Below are positions 45,301 through 56,487 of a DNA stretch of 64,000 bases, piece by piece (positions within the stretch are counted from its first letter, which is position 1; each line of letters opens with the position of its first letter). The DNA comes from Adiantum capillus-veneris (taxonomy: Eukaryota > Streptophyta > Polypodiopsida > Polypodiales > Pteridaceae): assembly GCA_014529385.2 (NCBI GenBank), contig CM043957.1:66544003-66608002 (forward strand), given 5' to 3'. The notes beneath the pieces are model-generated. The model worked only from the letters and a program-made list of their open reading frames with translations, made no database searches and was not told where the DNA came from. Position numbers and translations under genes: made by a program.

Positions 45301-48300
45301 AATCCTTGTGTATGATGCACACATCCTGCATTGGTAGTTTACCTATATAGTGTGCAAGGGCTGATTGACACCCAAACATCGTACCCTCCCCCCTCCCCAT
45401 TCCGGCTAGGCCACAATTCCATGTCCAAAACATCCTACAAAAATGGAATTAACTAAATGAAAAGAAGAAATGTAGAATTCTCAATGTGCATGATGCTTAG
45501 AATTACCTCTTGTTGCTTATCCTCATCATCCATAGTTCACGTGGCTTCAAGGTTGATAGAGGATTTGCTCTCATCAACTTTGCAGGGGCTGTGCGAACCA
45601 AGCAAGTTGGGGCGGATAGGAGTCTGGTTGGCACCAACCCTGGCTTGTGTTGCAAGAAGCTCCTCCTTCATGAATTGACTCTACTTTGCATTGAGAATAT
45701 CCGCTATCACCAGCACAATTGTGTTAGCAGCAGAGTCCCCCAGTGGAAGCAGCTTGTCATCTGTAGGTTCTGGTGTAGGATCAAGGGGGAACTCCATCTT
45801 GGTGCATATGAGGCTTAGGCACTCATCTATCCGGACACCAAAAGACTTTTCTAGATTATGCAAGAATAAATACTCTTCATCTTCAATAGTTATCCTACTA
45901 AGGCGGATGATCTCCACTTTGGGTATTGTAGTTGGGTCATAGTTGTTGGGGTCGGGCACCTCAGAGGTGTTGACAATCTACTATCTCATTGCAATTGCCT
46001 CTTCCAAGCCATGGGGATATTTGGTGGATTGCAATTTTTGCTCACTCTGGACATCTATAGGGGTGGTCTTCGGACCATTTACGATTCGGTAGCACCCCAC
46101 CCATTGCCAGATGCGGGATCTCCATCTCCTCCAAGGTGGGCTCCTCATTGACAAGTAGAGAGTGGCAACTTTGGATAAGAAATATTTCCTTTGTCACCTG
46201 GAAGAAGTGGTTTTCCTCTTTTGAAATCACCTCAAAGCGGGCTAGCATTCCACATTCTGCACATTCCACTTGATATCATTCTTGGCCAGCAGGTTGAACG
46301 ATTTCATTTTGTCGGATTGATGGTGGCATCCGAGAATCGAGGCTCTATACATCTATCACTTACTCCTCATGCAATCTTGCCCTACCCGGGATGCTTTCTT
46401 CCTATGCATTTTGGTTGCCTTTCGTGTTGATCTCCTCGCATGCCCTTCCCTTGGTGGGAGTTAAAATGGCGTTGCATGAAGCTATACTCAATGGAGTTGT
46501 CAAAAGTGTTGACATCCCCATCTTTAGTCATCCTCATGTGCTGCAACATATCAGTCTTGTCTCTCTTGATCAAGGGCATATAACCCTAGTCGAGCAACAT
46601 CCCTCAATGGCTTGCAAAGGGGTTTTGGGCAAGCTTTAGTAACTATGAATCTTGGCCCCATATCTTATGCAAATATCTTATAGTCAAATCCAATTATCAA
46701 CAACAGAATGATTATGAGACCTTTGATTGATGGTGAACCAAATATAGGAAAAGACACCGGCTCAAAGATCTTTGAACAAATTTCAAATTCCTCCTTCATT
46801 TCCTTTAAATTTGAGCAAAACCAGGTAAGCCTACAACATGCTTTGAATCCTAATCAGTGTGGATACTCAAAAATCTCCATTTGGAGCAACTTTGATAATA
46901 ATCATAAAGGGGGCTCTAAGAATGTAAATGGAAGGAAATAGTTTCTCTTTGAGGATGCTCAAGTTCAGCAGTAGAACACCTCCAATAATAATGGGGGGGA
47001 GTACAGTCTATCAAGAGGGGGAAAACTTGGAGAAGTCCAATGTTCCCAATATTTTAGATGAAAGTCCTGGTAGCTCTGGCGCGGGAGATGGATATGTGGT
47101 AGTAGGTGCAGTAGAGCTAGAAAACTAATTTGAGCATTTACAAAAAAGGGTGATCATTGGTTTATGTCATGGGATTAGAACCCTTGTCGGAATCCAAGAA
47201 TCTTTTCCCTTGTCAAGTGCAATGTTAGCCTAATAATTATTATCTATTATTTATTTTATTAAACCGGTGCATTAGAAATTATTAGTTGAGGTCAATGGCT
47301 CATCCAAAACATTGCTATGACTATTTTTAAGTGGCATAGAGGTTTTGACCCAAAGGGGAAAAAACCACGGTGCTAGTATGTGTGGAATTCCTGATTTCCC
47401 TTTGGAATTCTACCCTTGCTTGAAACATGTGGGGGCTCAAATAGGCAAAGTGCCAAGTCAAAAACCTTTTAATGGTATTAATCTCATTATCCACATATGG
47501 TATACATAAACTACTAAAAACTCATAGACCACAAATAGACACTCAATGTCTTAGTAGCAAATCCATGTATGGTATACATAAACTACCAAAATCATGGCAA
47601 TTTAGCTCACTTATGAACGAGCTGCTCTATGGACAATCATGCCTATCCAAAATTCGTGTAAACCTATGAACATGCCACTTGCGAGGTGTAACTAGCTCAC
47701 TTGATATCCGCATATGCATACATAGCAAAAAACTGCACAAAACCATGCTAGAAATACTCTATGGAGTAACCCACATTATCATATATGAGCACAATAGTTG
47801 TGTTGCATAATATGTAGTGAAAAGTGAAACTGATGAGCTGAAAAAATTAGTCAAAATTATCTCTATTGATAAAAATAAAAAACACACTTAGATGTCGACT
47901 ACTTGTAAGCACACTCTTCAAAAGAACCTACAAAGCTATACCACCCTGCAGTTTGATGCAAAAGACACCCAAATCTGCTCGCAATTTGTAGAAACTTTCT
48001 TTTGCAAAGTTTTAGAGCACAAAAAATCAAATAGGAATGAGGAAACAAGCATGAAATCCACTTTTAAGTGGGTGAAAATAGACCTACAAAAATCTATTGC
48101 TATGTATCCACGACTTGAAGACAGTCGAACCAATCTATAACAAAATTGATGACAAATTTGGGAAAAACTTCAAAGTTGTAGATCATGTTGAAATAGAGGG
48201 GTATCACAAATGATTTTTAGATTTGCAATATACAAGGAGAAAAATGATTTGTAAAATAGTGTTGATGTGCACACACAGTTTTTAGGGCACCTTCACCTAC

Positions 48301-48304
48301 ACAG
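45301..48304. other. Region without recognisable genes; short minus-strand frames
   Basis: Minus-strand frames at 45959-45681 (PDPNNYDPTTIPKVEIIRLSRI…) and 46269-46042 (CAECGMLARFEVIS…) read like real but broken protein sequence with balanced composition. I cannot name a family; they may belong to an old retroelement. GGTATACATAAACTAC is repeated at about 47,500 and 47,571. The rest is A/T-rich spacer. Confidence 0.5.
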
Positions 48305-50911
48305 TGATAGCCGTTTTTCGGCTTTCCATAACTGCCATAGTAAGCTACCTCACCCTATCAAATAACTCAAACATTTTGGTTATCCCTACCATTTCACTGT
48401 ACATAGGCGTGTGTGAGTTAGGGGACTTTTCCCATATCTTCTTAAAAATCCTCAATTAGCTAGTCACTGGGCTAGTTGAGCCAAAAAAATAAAAAATATA
48501 AAAAATATAAGTATATTATGGCCCATTTGTGTGTAAATATTTCATTGTATATAGGGCCTAAATATAAGGATTTTTCATAATTATTTTGGTATTTATTTAA
48601 ATATTTATACTTAGGTGTGTGTTATTTATGCTATGTACATTGACGCACCATTACCATATTTTTTTCTTACCATTTTGCATACTCTTTATTCCATATAAAA
48701 ATAATTTCATGCAAGCTTCTCTTATTTTTGGTGTAACTCCATCCCAATAAAAATCCAAAAAAACTAGTTTTATTTATGTGTATATTTTTTCACTATTGTC
48801 ATTTTTTCCTTCCTACATCTATTCTCTATTACTCTCATAAATTAGACCACCAAAAATATACATCTTTTTATGGTAGAATTATAATGAGAGAGATTTATTT
48901 TGACCCCTTTATATTTTTTCCACCTATATTATTTATATTTGACATGTACATATTTTTTTAGACCCCTCAATATTTGATTTTCTTAGTTGTACTATTCACT
49001 TATATCATAATCTCAACAATATCTTCAATTATAGACCTACCAAATAAGGTCAAGGGTATGTGGCATACATGCATGCACCATGGGGAGCTCACTCTTGGAC
49101 GTATTCAAAAGAATCATCCAAAGAAGGACCTCACAAGGACCTTGTGCAGTGGAAAAAACAGTCTGTTTTGTTGAATTTTTAAAGATCACATGCTCCTCGA
49201 ATTTGAAAAGGTGATACAAACAAAAGTTGTAGCTAGTGAGCTGAAATTTCACCTCAAATTTGTTCATATTTTTTTGAGCCACGAGATATGAGCTATGATT
49301 TTATTGGTGGACCCTAGTTTGCCCATGCTATGCACCACACTCCCTTTTCCACTTTATCATTTTCCTCTTTCACACACACTCCTCCCTCTCCTTCCCACTC
49401 CCAAACCTGCAACTCCCATGTCCTAATTCACCCTCTTCACCATTGCCACTTATCTCGCACCTCCATAGCCTTCATCCTCCATTTCTACACCCTATGTGTC
49501 CCCCTTTCTCTCTACATATATGTCCATATTACCATACCCTCTTCAGCTTTGTAAAGAACTTCAAAAAATCAGCAAAAATCCAAGTTTAACCTCTGCAAAT
49601 GAAGTCTTTTATCATGAATTTTCCAAGGTTTGAAGATAACATAGCTTCATCGACATGTGCAACTTCGCCATGCTGACCGCTTCTTCTTCCGGTGTTGTAA
49701 AGAGGTGAATGTCAACTTCTCCAAAGCTTCAACCTCTCTTTACAAGCTCATCCCTTCTCTAAATTTTCTCATCATATATCTCACCTTTTGGTGAATGATT
49801 TTGTAAATATTTTGTAGTGATAATTACTAACTACTAACCACTAACCTTATTGTAAAATGCACCCTCTACTAGAGTAGGCACTCCCAAATTATTCACTGAA
49901 TCCTCTCTCCTTTCATCCTCAATAATTCTCTTACCTTGAGCCCACATCCATGTGACTCAAAGGATAAGAGAGGCCCACCCTCATTTAAAAAAAAAAAAGA
50001 ATTTGCATAATCTTTGATTTCTTCAAATAAACTTGATTAGGCCTAATCCTAATCGGGGCTTCGAAAACCTATAAATACAACCCTTCTCTCCCTTGTAAAT
50101 CATCACATGATCACACTACACCACACCATTATCAACACATAACACACCACTCTTCAAGCCTAGTTGTGTAGAGTGTGTGCATTGTGAGTGCTCTATTCCA
50201 TCACTACACATAGGTGCATGGAGAAGCTTGAATTTAGTTATGCCATCTAGAGGAGTGGAGTGATACTATACTCTGCAATCACACTTGTAGCGTACTCTTG
50301 TCCATAAATAAGATTCATAGTTTTGGGTGCAATTGTATGATGCAACTACGACTCTTCTCTCCAAATTGACTTGATAAGTTGGCTCATCAGGTGGTTGAAC
50401 GTATATTGTCCTTGAAGTTTGTTGTGCCATTTCATGCTTGGTGGTTTGAGGGCTTGTTGAATTGTTTGCCTAAAAGGTAAATTGTAAGAGGGTGCTCGGT
50501 GAGAGGGCTTCCGTGACCCTAAGACAATTTGTGTATTGGCAACAAGGTCAAGTTTTGTGTTATCTCTCTATTTCTCATCAAGCTTTGTGTGCATCTAGTC
50601 TTTAAGTCTAAGACTGAGTTGCTCAAGTTGATTTGTGCTCTTTACCTCTCTCTGGCGTTGTGAATGTTTGTGTTTGGTGTGTGTGTGGCTATTTTGCATT
50701 CCACTCTCTTTGTGCGTTTGAGGACAAGGAGATATCACGTGCGTCCTAGTTCGCATCTACAACTAGGTGGTGCCCCTTTTCTTGTTTGGTTTCTGGCTGT
50801 GGGTTGTTGTTGTCTCTGATTGTGCTTGTCCCAACCCCAATTGAGCAGCACGGGAGCCTCGAAGGGTGTTTTAGAGGCCGCTCTTCTTTTTGCCCGCCTC
50901 AGACCGCCTCA
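48305..50911 (+). repeat. 5' LTR of the Tat-like element
   Basis: It starts TGATAGCCGTTTTTCGG and, by its position next to the primer site, ends CCGCCTCA at 50911 (about 2.6 kb). The first 2.09 kb match the 3' LTR. The stretch 50,395-50,911 has no counterpart in the 3' copy. Confidence 0.5.
50070..50077 (+). promoter_or_regulatory. LTR TATA box (5' copy)
   Basis: TATAAATA within AAAACCTATAAATACAACCC. The same site occurs in the 3' LTR at 58252-58259, and a minus-strand equivalent in the next element at 59735-59742. Confidence 0.5.
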
Positions 50912-50913
50912 AA

Positions 50914-50926
50914 TTGGCGCCCCCAC
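50914..50926 (+). other. Candidate primer-binding site
   Basis: TTGGCGCCCCCAC follows the CA end of the 5' LTR by two bases. TGGCGCC-type primer sites are common in plant gypsy elements. The matching tRNA was not determined. Confidence 0.5.
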
Positions 50927-51524
50927 TAAGGACGGCTTGTGTATGTTTTGTGTAGGATCAACCTTTAGCATAATCAAGTAGCTTGCATGAATCACGAGAA
51001 TTTGTATGATCCCTTCATTCCCATTGCAAGGAAATAGGTACACATAATTGTTAGTACTAAGTTGCAATTTCAACGTGTAATTCGTAGAATTTTAGGTCCT
51101 CTAAGGTTGGCAGAGATAAACGCATCAGTAAATGCTTTTATTTTGCCTCTTATTAGGTACGACCTTAGTTTGGACGTCTATATTTTTGTTTTGTTTTAAG
51201 CATTAGGTAATGCATAGACAATGGATAATGGCCCAAGAATAGAGGTTTTCCCCTTTCATTTCACTCCACACATTAAATAAACATTGCAATTAGTAGAAAA
51301 ATCCATTTTCAACAACGTATGGTGTTCATGTTTGGTGCCCAAAGAGTAGGAGAAATTCTCGCATCACCAAACCCTGTCATCCTGTCTCTTATTGATTATC
51401 ATAGGTCATTTGATGTGAATATTTTTATTTTGTTGTAGAATAGATTGCAACTTAGAAAACATTATTGTGTAAATTTTTTAAAGAAAGAAAAACAAAAACG
51501 TGTTGTCACTTTGAAACCGATTCA
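50927..51524 (+). other. Leader between primer site and gag
   Basis: About 0.6 kb of untranslated leader with no recognised feature, ending at the ATG at 51525. Confidence 0.5.
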
Positions 51525-52685
51525 ATGGAGGCCCAACGCCAAATGTCCGGATATCCTCTTTTCTTTGGAGAGCCTGGAGAGGATGCATAATAATTTTTAG
51601 AAAATTTCAAGATGTCTTGTCGTATCAAGAGGATAGTAACTGATCAAGAACGCGTAGAGATGTTTGAAGTGGTCCTTAGGAAAGATGCTAGCACTTGGTT
51701 TGACTCGTTGCCTGAGGAAGTTAAAGGGAATTACATGGAAGTTGTGAATCATTTCAAGAGATACTTCTTTGATCCCCAAAACACTCAAAAACTATGGCAA
51801 GACATTGTTTCTCATAAGCAAAAAGACTTAGATGACTACTACTTGTATAAGCAAGAGTTTCTACGTCTTTGGGCTCTATGGATACGAAATGTTGCTAACC
51901 CTGGTGATGGTGAAGAATTTCTAAAGAAGGAGAGGTTCATAGCCGGACTCTTTCCTGACCTTAAGGTAAAAGTTGAGGCAGGTCCACCTGCTACCTTTGA
52001 TGTAGCTGAAACTAGGGCTGCTGAGAAATATAGGAAACTCAAGTGCTTAAGGGGGGAGGTTTCAATAGAAGGTCTTAGACCCAAAGGTAAGTCACAAGCA
52101 TCAACATCTAAAGAGATTCCTGAGGTACCGGCGGAAGTGATTGAGAAGTTAAATGAATCTTTAAGCAGCCTGTCAATTCACCTTGCACAAGCTGTAGGTC
52201 CAAAGCGACAAGCAAAGAAGTCTGAAGAGCGAGATCCACGACCTAGGAGAGTCTTTCAATGTTGGAATTGCGGAGAGTCTGGACATGGGATGTATAATTT
52301 TCCTTCGCCCCGTGGGGAGCCAGGGAGACCTAACTTGAATTACCCAGTGATGAATGTAGGTGAAGGAACTGGTCAACAACCAAGGCTTCTACAAAGGCCA
52401 AATGGAGCAAGACCACCTCCACAAGGAGTGGAAGGAGTTCCACCTTTGCCAGATCCAAATGTGCATGTGGTAGAGGCGACAAACTCAAATAAGGTTGACA
52501 TGGAAGCAAATGGCATTAAGCGTGGCCGAGGAAAAGGTAAAGAGAAAGAAGGTGTCACATCACAGAGTGACCATGGACGAGGAAAGAAGGCAAAGGAGAC
52601 CAAGGAATCTAAGAGGACTCGACGTCGTATCAATCTCCAAGACTTCCCTCTTGGACATGGTATGGCTCCATACAACCTATTGTAA
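51525..52685 (+). pseudogene. Tat-like gag with broken zinc knuckle
   Basis: The ATG at 51525 (MEAQRQMSGYPLFFGEPGEDA) is followed by two consecutive stops, TAATAA, at about 51,588-51,593. The same frame then runs to a TAA at 52683. The retrotransposon gag core is clear (ASTWFDSLPEEV, WQDIVSHKQKDLDDYYLYKQEF, FIAGLFPDLK). The zinc knuckle at 52260-52301 reads CWNCGESGHGMYNF; the last Cys of CCHC is Phe, so zinc binding should fail. The C-terminal third is Lys/Arg-rich. The next ORF follows in the same frame after the TAA, so gag and pol were once one reading frame, with either a stop to be read through or a later mutation. Confidence 0.5.
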
Positions 52686-54542
52686 GACGTGAGAGGTAAG
52701 GGTCCTGATATCTCATGGCCTCAGTTTCTTGCATTATTCCCACAAGTTAGGAAGGATTTAACGAAGGCAGTTAGCACTAGGACAAAGATAAAAGAGAGTG
52801 TTTCTGTCGTAGAAATTTCACATGCTAAAATGAATGAGGATATTACACATGTGCTAGATTGTTACATCAAAGGAAGATTGGTTAGGAAAGGTCTAGTGGA
52901 TGGGGGTGCACAAATTTGCATCATGACAGAGGGACTCATGCAAAAACTAGGCATGCACATCCATGAGACACCTGAAATTAAAGTCAAGATGGCAAACAAT
53001 AGAAAAGCTAGGTGTGTAGGCATTTGTAAAAATGTTTTTGTAGAGGCCTTTGGCATTAAGAAGGCAGTGGATTTTTATGTTATGTCTACCAAAGGAAATG
53101 GTTACCCATTTATCCTAGGGAGACCATGGCTAATGAAAATGCGAGCTTTGCAGGATTGGGAGATTGGAAAGCTAATTTGCAGGAATGACAATGATAAGAA
53201 GGTTGTCTTTGACATGAAGGAGCAACTTCAAGAGGAGCTCCATGAAGAATCATCTCAAAGTGAGACGGAGGAAGGCTGGACCGATAGCACTTCAGAAGGA
53301 GAAAGTACCAGCAGCATTACTGAAGAGGAGTCTTCCATCGAAGTCATGGGGGTAAGGTTTAATCCAAACAACCAAGAGACCTCTTGCCCAAGTTTGGAAG
53401 AGATAGGTTCCCAAGAGAACCAAAATGTCCAAGATGAAGGAATGTTAGAAGGTATATTGTCTACAACACTTACAAAGAACGAAAGAGAGGAGTTCAAATG
53501 TGTGCTAAGGAAATTTCCTAGGATTTTTGCTAAAGACTACACCGATGTGCGTGGAGTAGAGGATGTTCAACACAAAATTGAGTTGAAGCCAGAGGCCACA
53601 CCTTGGGGTTGTTATGCTTTTAGAGTCATGCCATTTGGACTAACAAATGCTCCTGCAACTTTCCAACGCTTCATGAACATGGTGTTTCAAGCATTCTTTG
53701 GAAAGTCCATTAGGGTTTTCATTGATGATTTTTGCATTTATAGCTCAAAATCATTGCATCTACAAAGGGTAGAAGAAGGTTTAAAGAAGCTCTATGACAT
53801 GGGAGGTCAACTCAACCCCGACAAATGTCACATAGGTGAGGATGAAGTGATATTGCTTGGTCACAAGGTTTCCTATAAAGGCATTGAGGTGGATCCTTCA
53901 AAGGCAAAGGCTCTTATTGAGCTCCCATCACCCAAGAATCTCAAAGAGGTCATCTCATTCATTCAAAAGGTGAAGTATATGTCACGCTTCATTCACTTAG
54001 CCTTGGAGTTACTTCACCCTTTGCAAAAGTTGACACAACAAGTAGAATTTGCATGGTCTGATGATCTTGAAGAGTACTTTTGTAACATTAAAGTCATTTT
54101 GTCAGAGCTACCAACACTCATGCCTCCTTGTTGGGAGTACACATTCTTTGTTAGCTCTAGTGTTGGGAAGGAAACAATTGGTGCAGTTTTATTACAACAA
54201 GATCCCCACAGTACCAGGATGGGACCCATCTACTTTGCTAGTAGGGTCATGAATTCTTTGGAGAGAGGCTACACGGAGGCAGAACTCATGATGCTGTCTC
54301 TCATGTTTGCGGTGAGAAAGTTTAGATCCTACCTACTACCAAAACCTTTTGTAATTCTCACTGCAGAAAATTTGTTCCCTTGGGTGTCATCTCAAAGGAA
54401 TCTTAGTACTAGGATCTCAAAGTGGATTATGGAGTTGCAAGAGTTTCAATACTCTTTCAAAGTAGAAGATAGTGTGCATGCACAATTGGCAGGGATCTTA
54501 CTTATAGGGTACATGAGAAGGAAATTAAGGTGCCTGAAGTAA
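52686..54542 (+). pseudogene. Tat-like protease, reverse transcriptase and first RNase H (RT deleted internally)
   Basis: The frame is continuous from the gag stop. The aspartic protease shows LVDGGAQICIMTE (about 52,894), with DGG where most retropepsins have D(S/T)G, and later PFILGRPWL. RT runs from VQHKIELKPEATPWG straight into CYAFRVMPFGLTNAPATFQ at about 53,606. The normal fingers and first catalytic Asp motif (roughly 130 residues) are missing. The catalytic box is FIDD (53718-53729) rather than the usual Y-x-DD. The thumb and connection follow (GIEVDPSKAKALIELPSPKNLKEV). The first RNase H has lost acidic residues (FVSSSVGKE for the usual DAS, LTAEN for TDH), as expected where a second RNase H took over. 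A frameshift near 54,500 ends the frame at 54542. Confidence 0.5.
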
Positions 54543-54564
54543 AGACCCTACCATTGCCACCACC

Positions 54565-54984
54565 TAAAAGTATCCTAATGCTTTTACCTTGTTCTTTGAT
54601 GGAGCTTTTCGACGAGTCACAGGAAAAGCAGGGGGAGGGCTAGTGTTGCTCAACCCAAGTGGAGAGGTGGTCATGAAAGAGAAGGTCAATCTACCAGGTT
54701 CAACTAGCAAAAATGAAGCAAAATACGACACACTACTTCATGGTTTAAAGATATGCATTGGCCAAGATATACAACGTCTCATGGTAAAACGTGATGCACT
54801 TCTCATTGTGAAGCAAATTTTAGGCATTTGGGCATGCAAGAATGAAAGCCTAAGGACAAAAGTTTATGCCGTTCATAGATTGTTTAATCAATTTGAAGAA
54901 GTACAACTATATCATATTCCTAGGAAATAGAATGAAGATGCTGATTTACTTGCATAGCAAGTAGTTACATGTGTTGAAAAAGAA
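54565..54984 (+). pseudogene. Second, archaeal-type RNase H domain
   Basis: The readable frame gives FFDGAFRRVTGKAGGGLVLLNPSGEVV…STSKNEAKYDTLLHGLKI…LMVKRDALLIVKQILG…HIPRK, then NEDADLLA after an in-frame TAG. The four acidic positions (FDG, NEAKY, KRD, EDAD) are kept. Two Gln codons have become TAG (near 54,928 and 54,957). This extra RNase H between RT and integrase is the hallmark of Tat elements. Confidence 0.5.
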
Positions 54985-55989
54985 GTGCAGGTCATCATGG
55001 TGGCAGCAACTATCAAGCAACCAAGATACCAGGGATTGGAGTCATTGACTCCCATTATTAGCTACATTTTGGAGGGTGAGTTTCCACAAGACTTCACGAA
55101 GGCTCAGAAGAGGAGACTCATGAAAAAAGCAAGCGCGTATCTCTTTCTAGAAGGATCCCTCTATCAAAGAGTGAAGGATCAAGTGTGCAAAAGAGTACCA
55201 ACTATTAAGGAAATTCCAGCCATTCTAAAAGGTTTGCATGAAGAGGCATGTGGTGGTAATTTTGTACAAGAGTTAACTGTGAAGAAGATTTTGCTTGCGG
55301 GGTATGTTTGGCCAAGTCTGCATGTGGATGTCCAACATTGGTGTAAAAGTTGTTACAATTGTCAGATTAATGGAAACAAGGATCTGTTACATGGTCCACG
55401 TCAGTTAGTCCTTGCAAATGGTCCATTTGAAAAATGGGGCATTGATGCTATGGATCCATTGCCTAGGACTAAAAATGGGAAATCGTATATCTTGGTGGCC
55501 ATAGACTACATGACGAGATGGGTAGAAGCACAAAGTGTGGCAAAGGTAAATGAGAGGACAGTGAGAAAATTTGTCTACACTCACATTTGTTGTAGATTTG
55601 GCACACCTTTGGAGATTGTTTTTGATAATGGTCCAGGGTTTAGAAAGGGCTTGCTTACAGAAGTCTCTGATGAACTTCACATTCTACATCGTCATAGTAC
55701 ACCCTACTATCCCCAATCCAATGGTCTGGTAGAAAAAGCTAATGGTGTCATTGCAGGCATCATTAGAAAGATGGTGAGAAACAAGACAAAGTTGTGGGAT
55801 GACTTCTTGATGGTGCCTTGTGGGCGTATCGAACCACATATAGGGAAGCCACGGAGTTCACACCATTTCACTTGGTCTATGGTCAAGAGGCTTTACAACC
55901 AATTGAGCTCAACATTCCAACAATGCGACTTCATGGCAAAGCAGCACAAGATGATCAAGAAGCATGGATGGATCGACTTCTTACCTTAG
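54985..55989 (+). pseudogene. Integrase zinc domain and catalytic core
   Basis: Same frame as the second RNase H. The HHCC region reads LHEEACGGNF…CKSCYNCQ, with Asn in place of the second His. The core shows the three acidic residues in WGIDAMDPLP (about 55,440), IVFDNGPGF (about 55,620) and NGLVEKANGV (about 55,730). A one-base frameshift near 55,808 turns the expected ALWAYRTT into an unrelated tail, ending at 55989. Confidence 0.5.
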
Positions 55990-56459
55990 CTGAGCTTGAG
56001 TGGAAAAGAGAAGCAGCATATGAGTGCTACAAGAGGAAAGCTACGCAGGCGAAGGAGAAGCTTGACAAGAAACTAAAAGACAAAGGCATCAATGAAGGAG
56101 ATCTTGTGCTAAGGTATGACAATCGACTCGAAAATTGTTTTGATGCCAAATTTGAAACTAGATGGCAGGGGCCATACATAGTTAAGAAGGTTTTCAATTC
56201 AAGTTACTATCAACTTATGGACTTGAATGGGAAAGAGCACTCCAGGAAGGTAAACGGGTATCGCTTGAAGCCTTATTTGAGTCACCTTCTACCAAAGGAT
56301 CTACCAAATATCTGTCAAAGGGCAGATGTCTCATGTAAGCATTGTTACATGAAGCATGAGTGTAACTCCAGCCAAAATTCTGAGGGGCCAAACAATGAAG
56401 ATCTCGTCAAGGACTCTGCAGCACTCTCTTTGCAAAAGATGCTCTATGATGGTACATGA
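55818..56459 (+). pseudogene. Integrase C-terminal part in a shifted frame
   Basis: It continues the integrase in another frame: MWAYRTTYREATEFTPFHLVYGQEALQPIEL, a coiled-coil-like helix (WKREAAYECYKRKATQAKEKLDKKLKDK) and the GPY-like module FETRWQGPYIVKKVFNSSYYQLMDLNGKEHSRKVNGYRLKPY. The TGA is 28 bases before the 3' LTR. Confidence 0.5.
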
Positions 56460-56474
56460 ATATACCATCATCCT

Positions 56475-56486
56475 GGGGGAGGGCTA
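56475..56486 (+). other. Polypurine tract of the Tat-like element
   Basis: GGGGGAGGGCTA sits immediately before the TGATAGCC that opens the 3' LTR at 56488. Confidence 0.5.
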
Positions 56487-56487
56487 A

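Noticed and set aside
48300-48304. 5-bp target-site duplication for the Tat-like element
   Set aside because: CACAG precedes the 5' LTR, but the 3' LTR is truncated, so the second copy cannot be identified.
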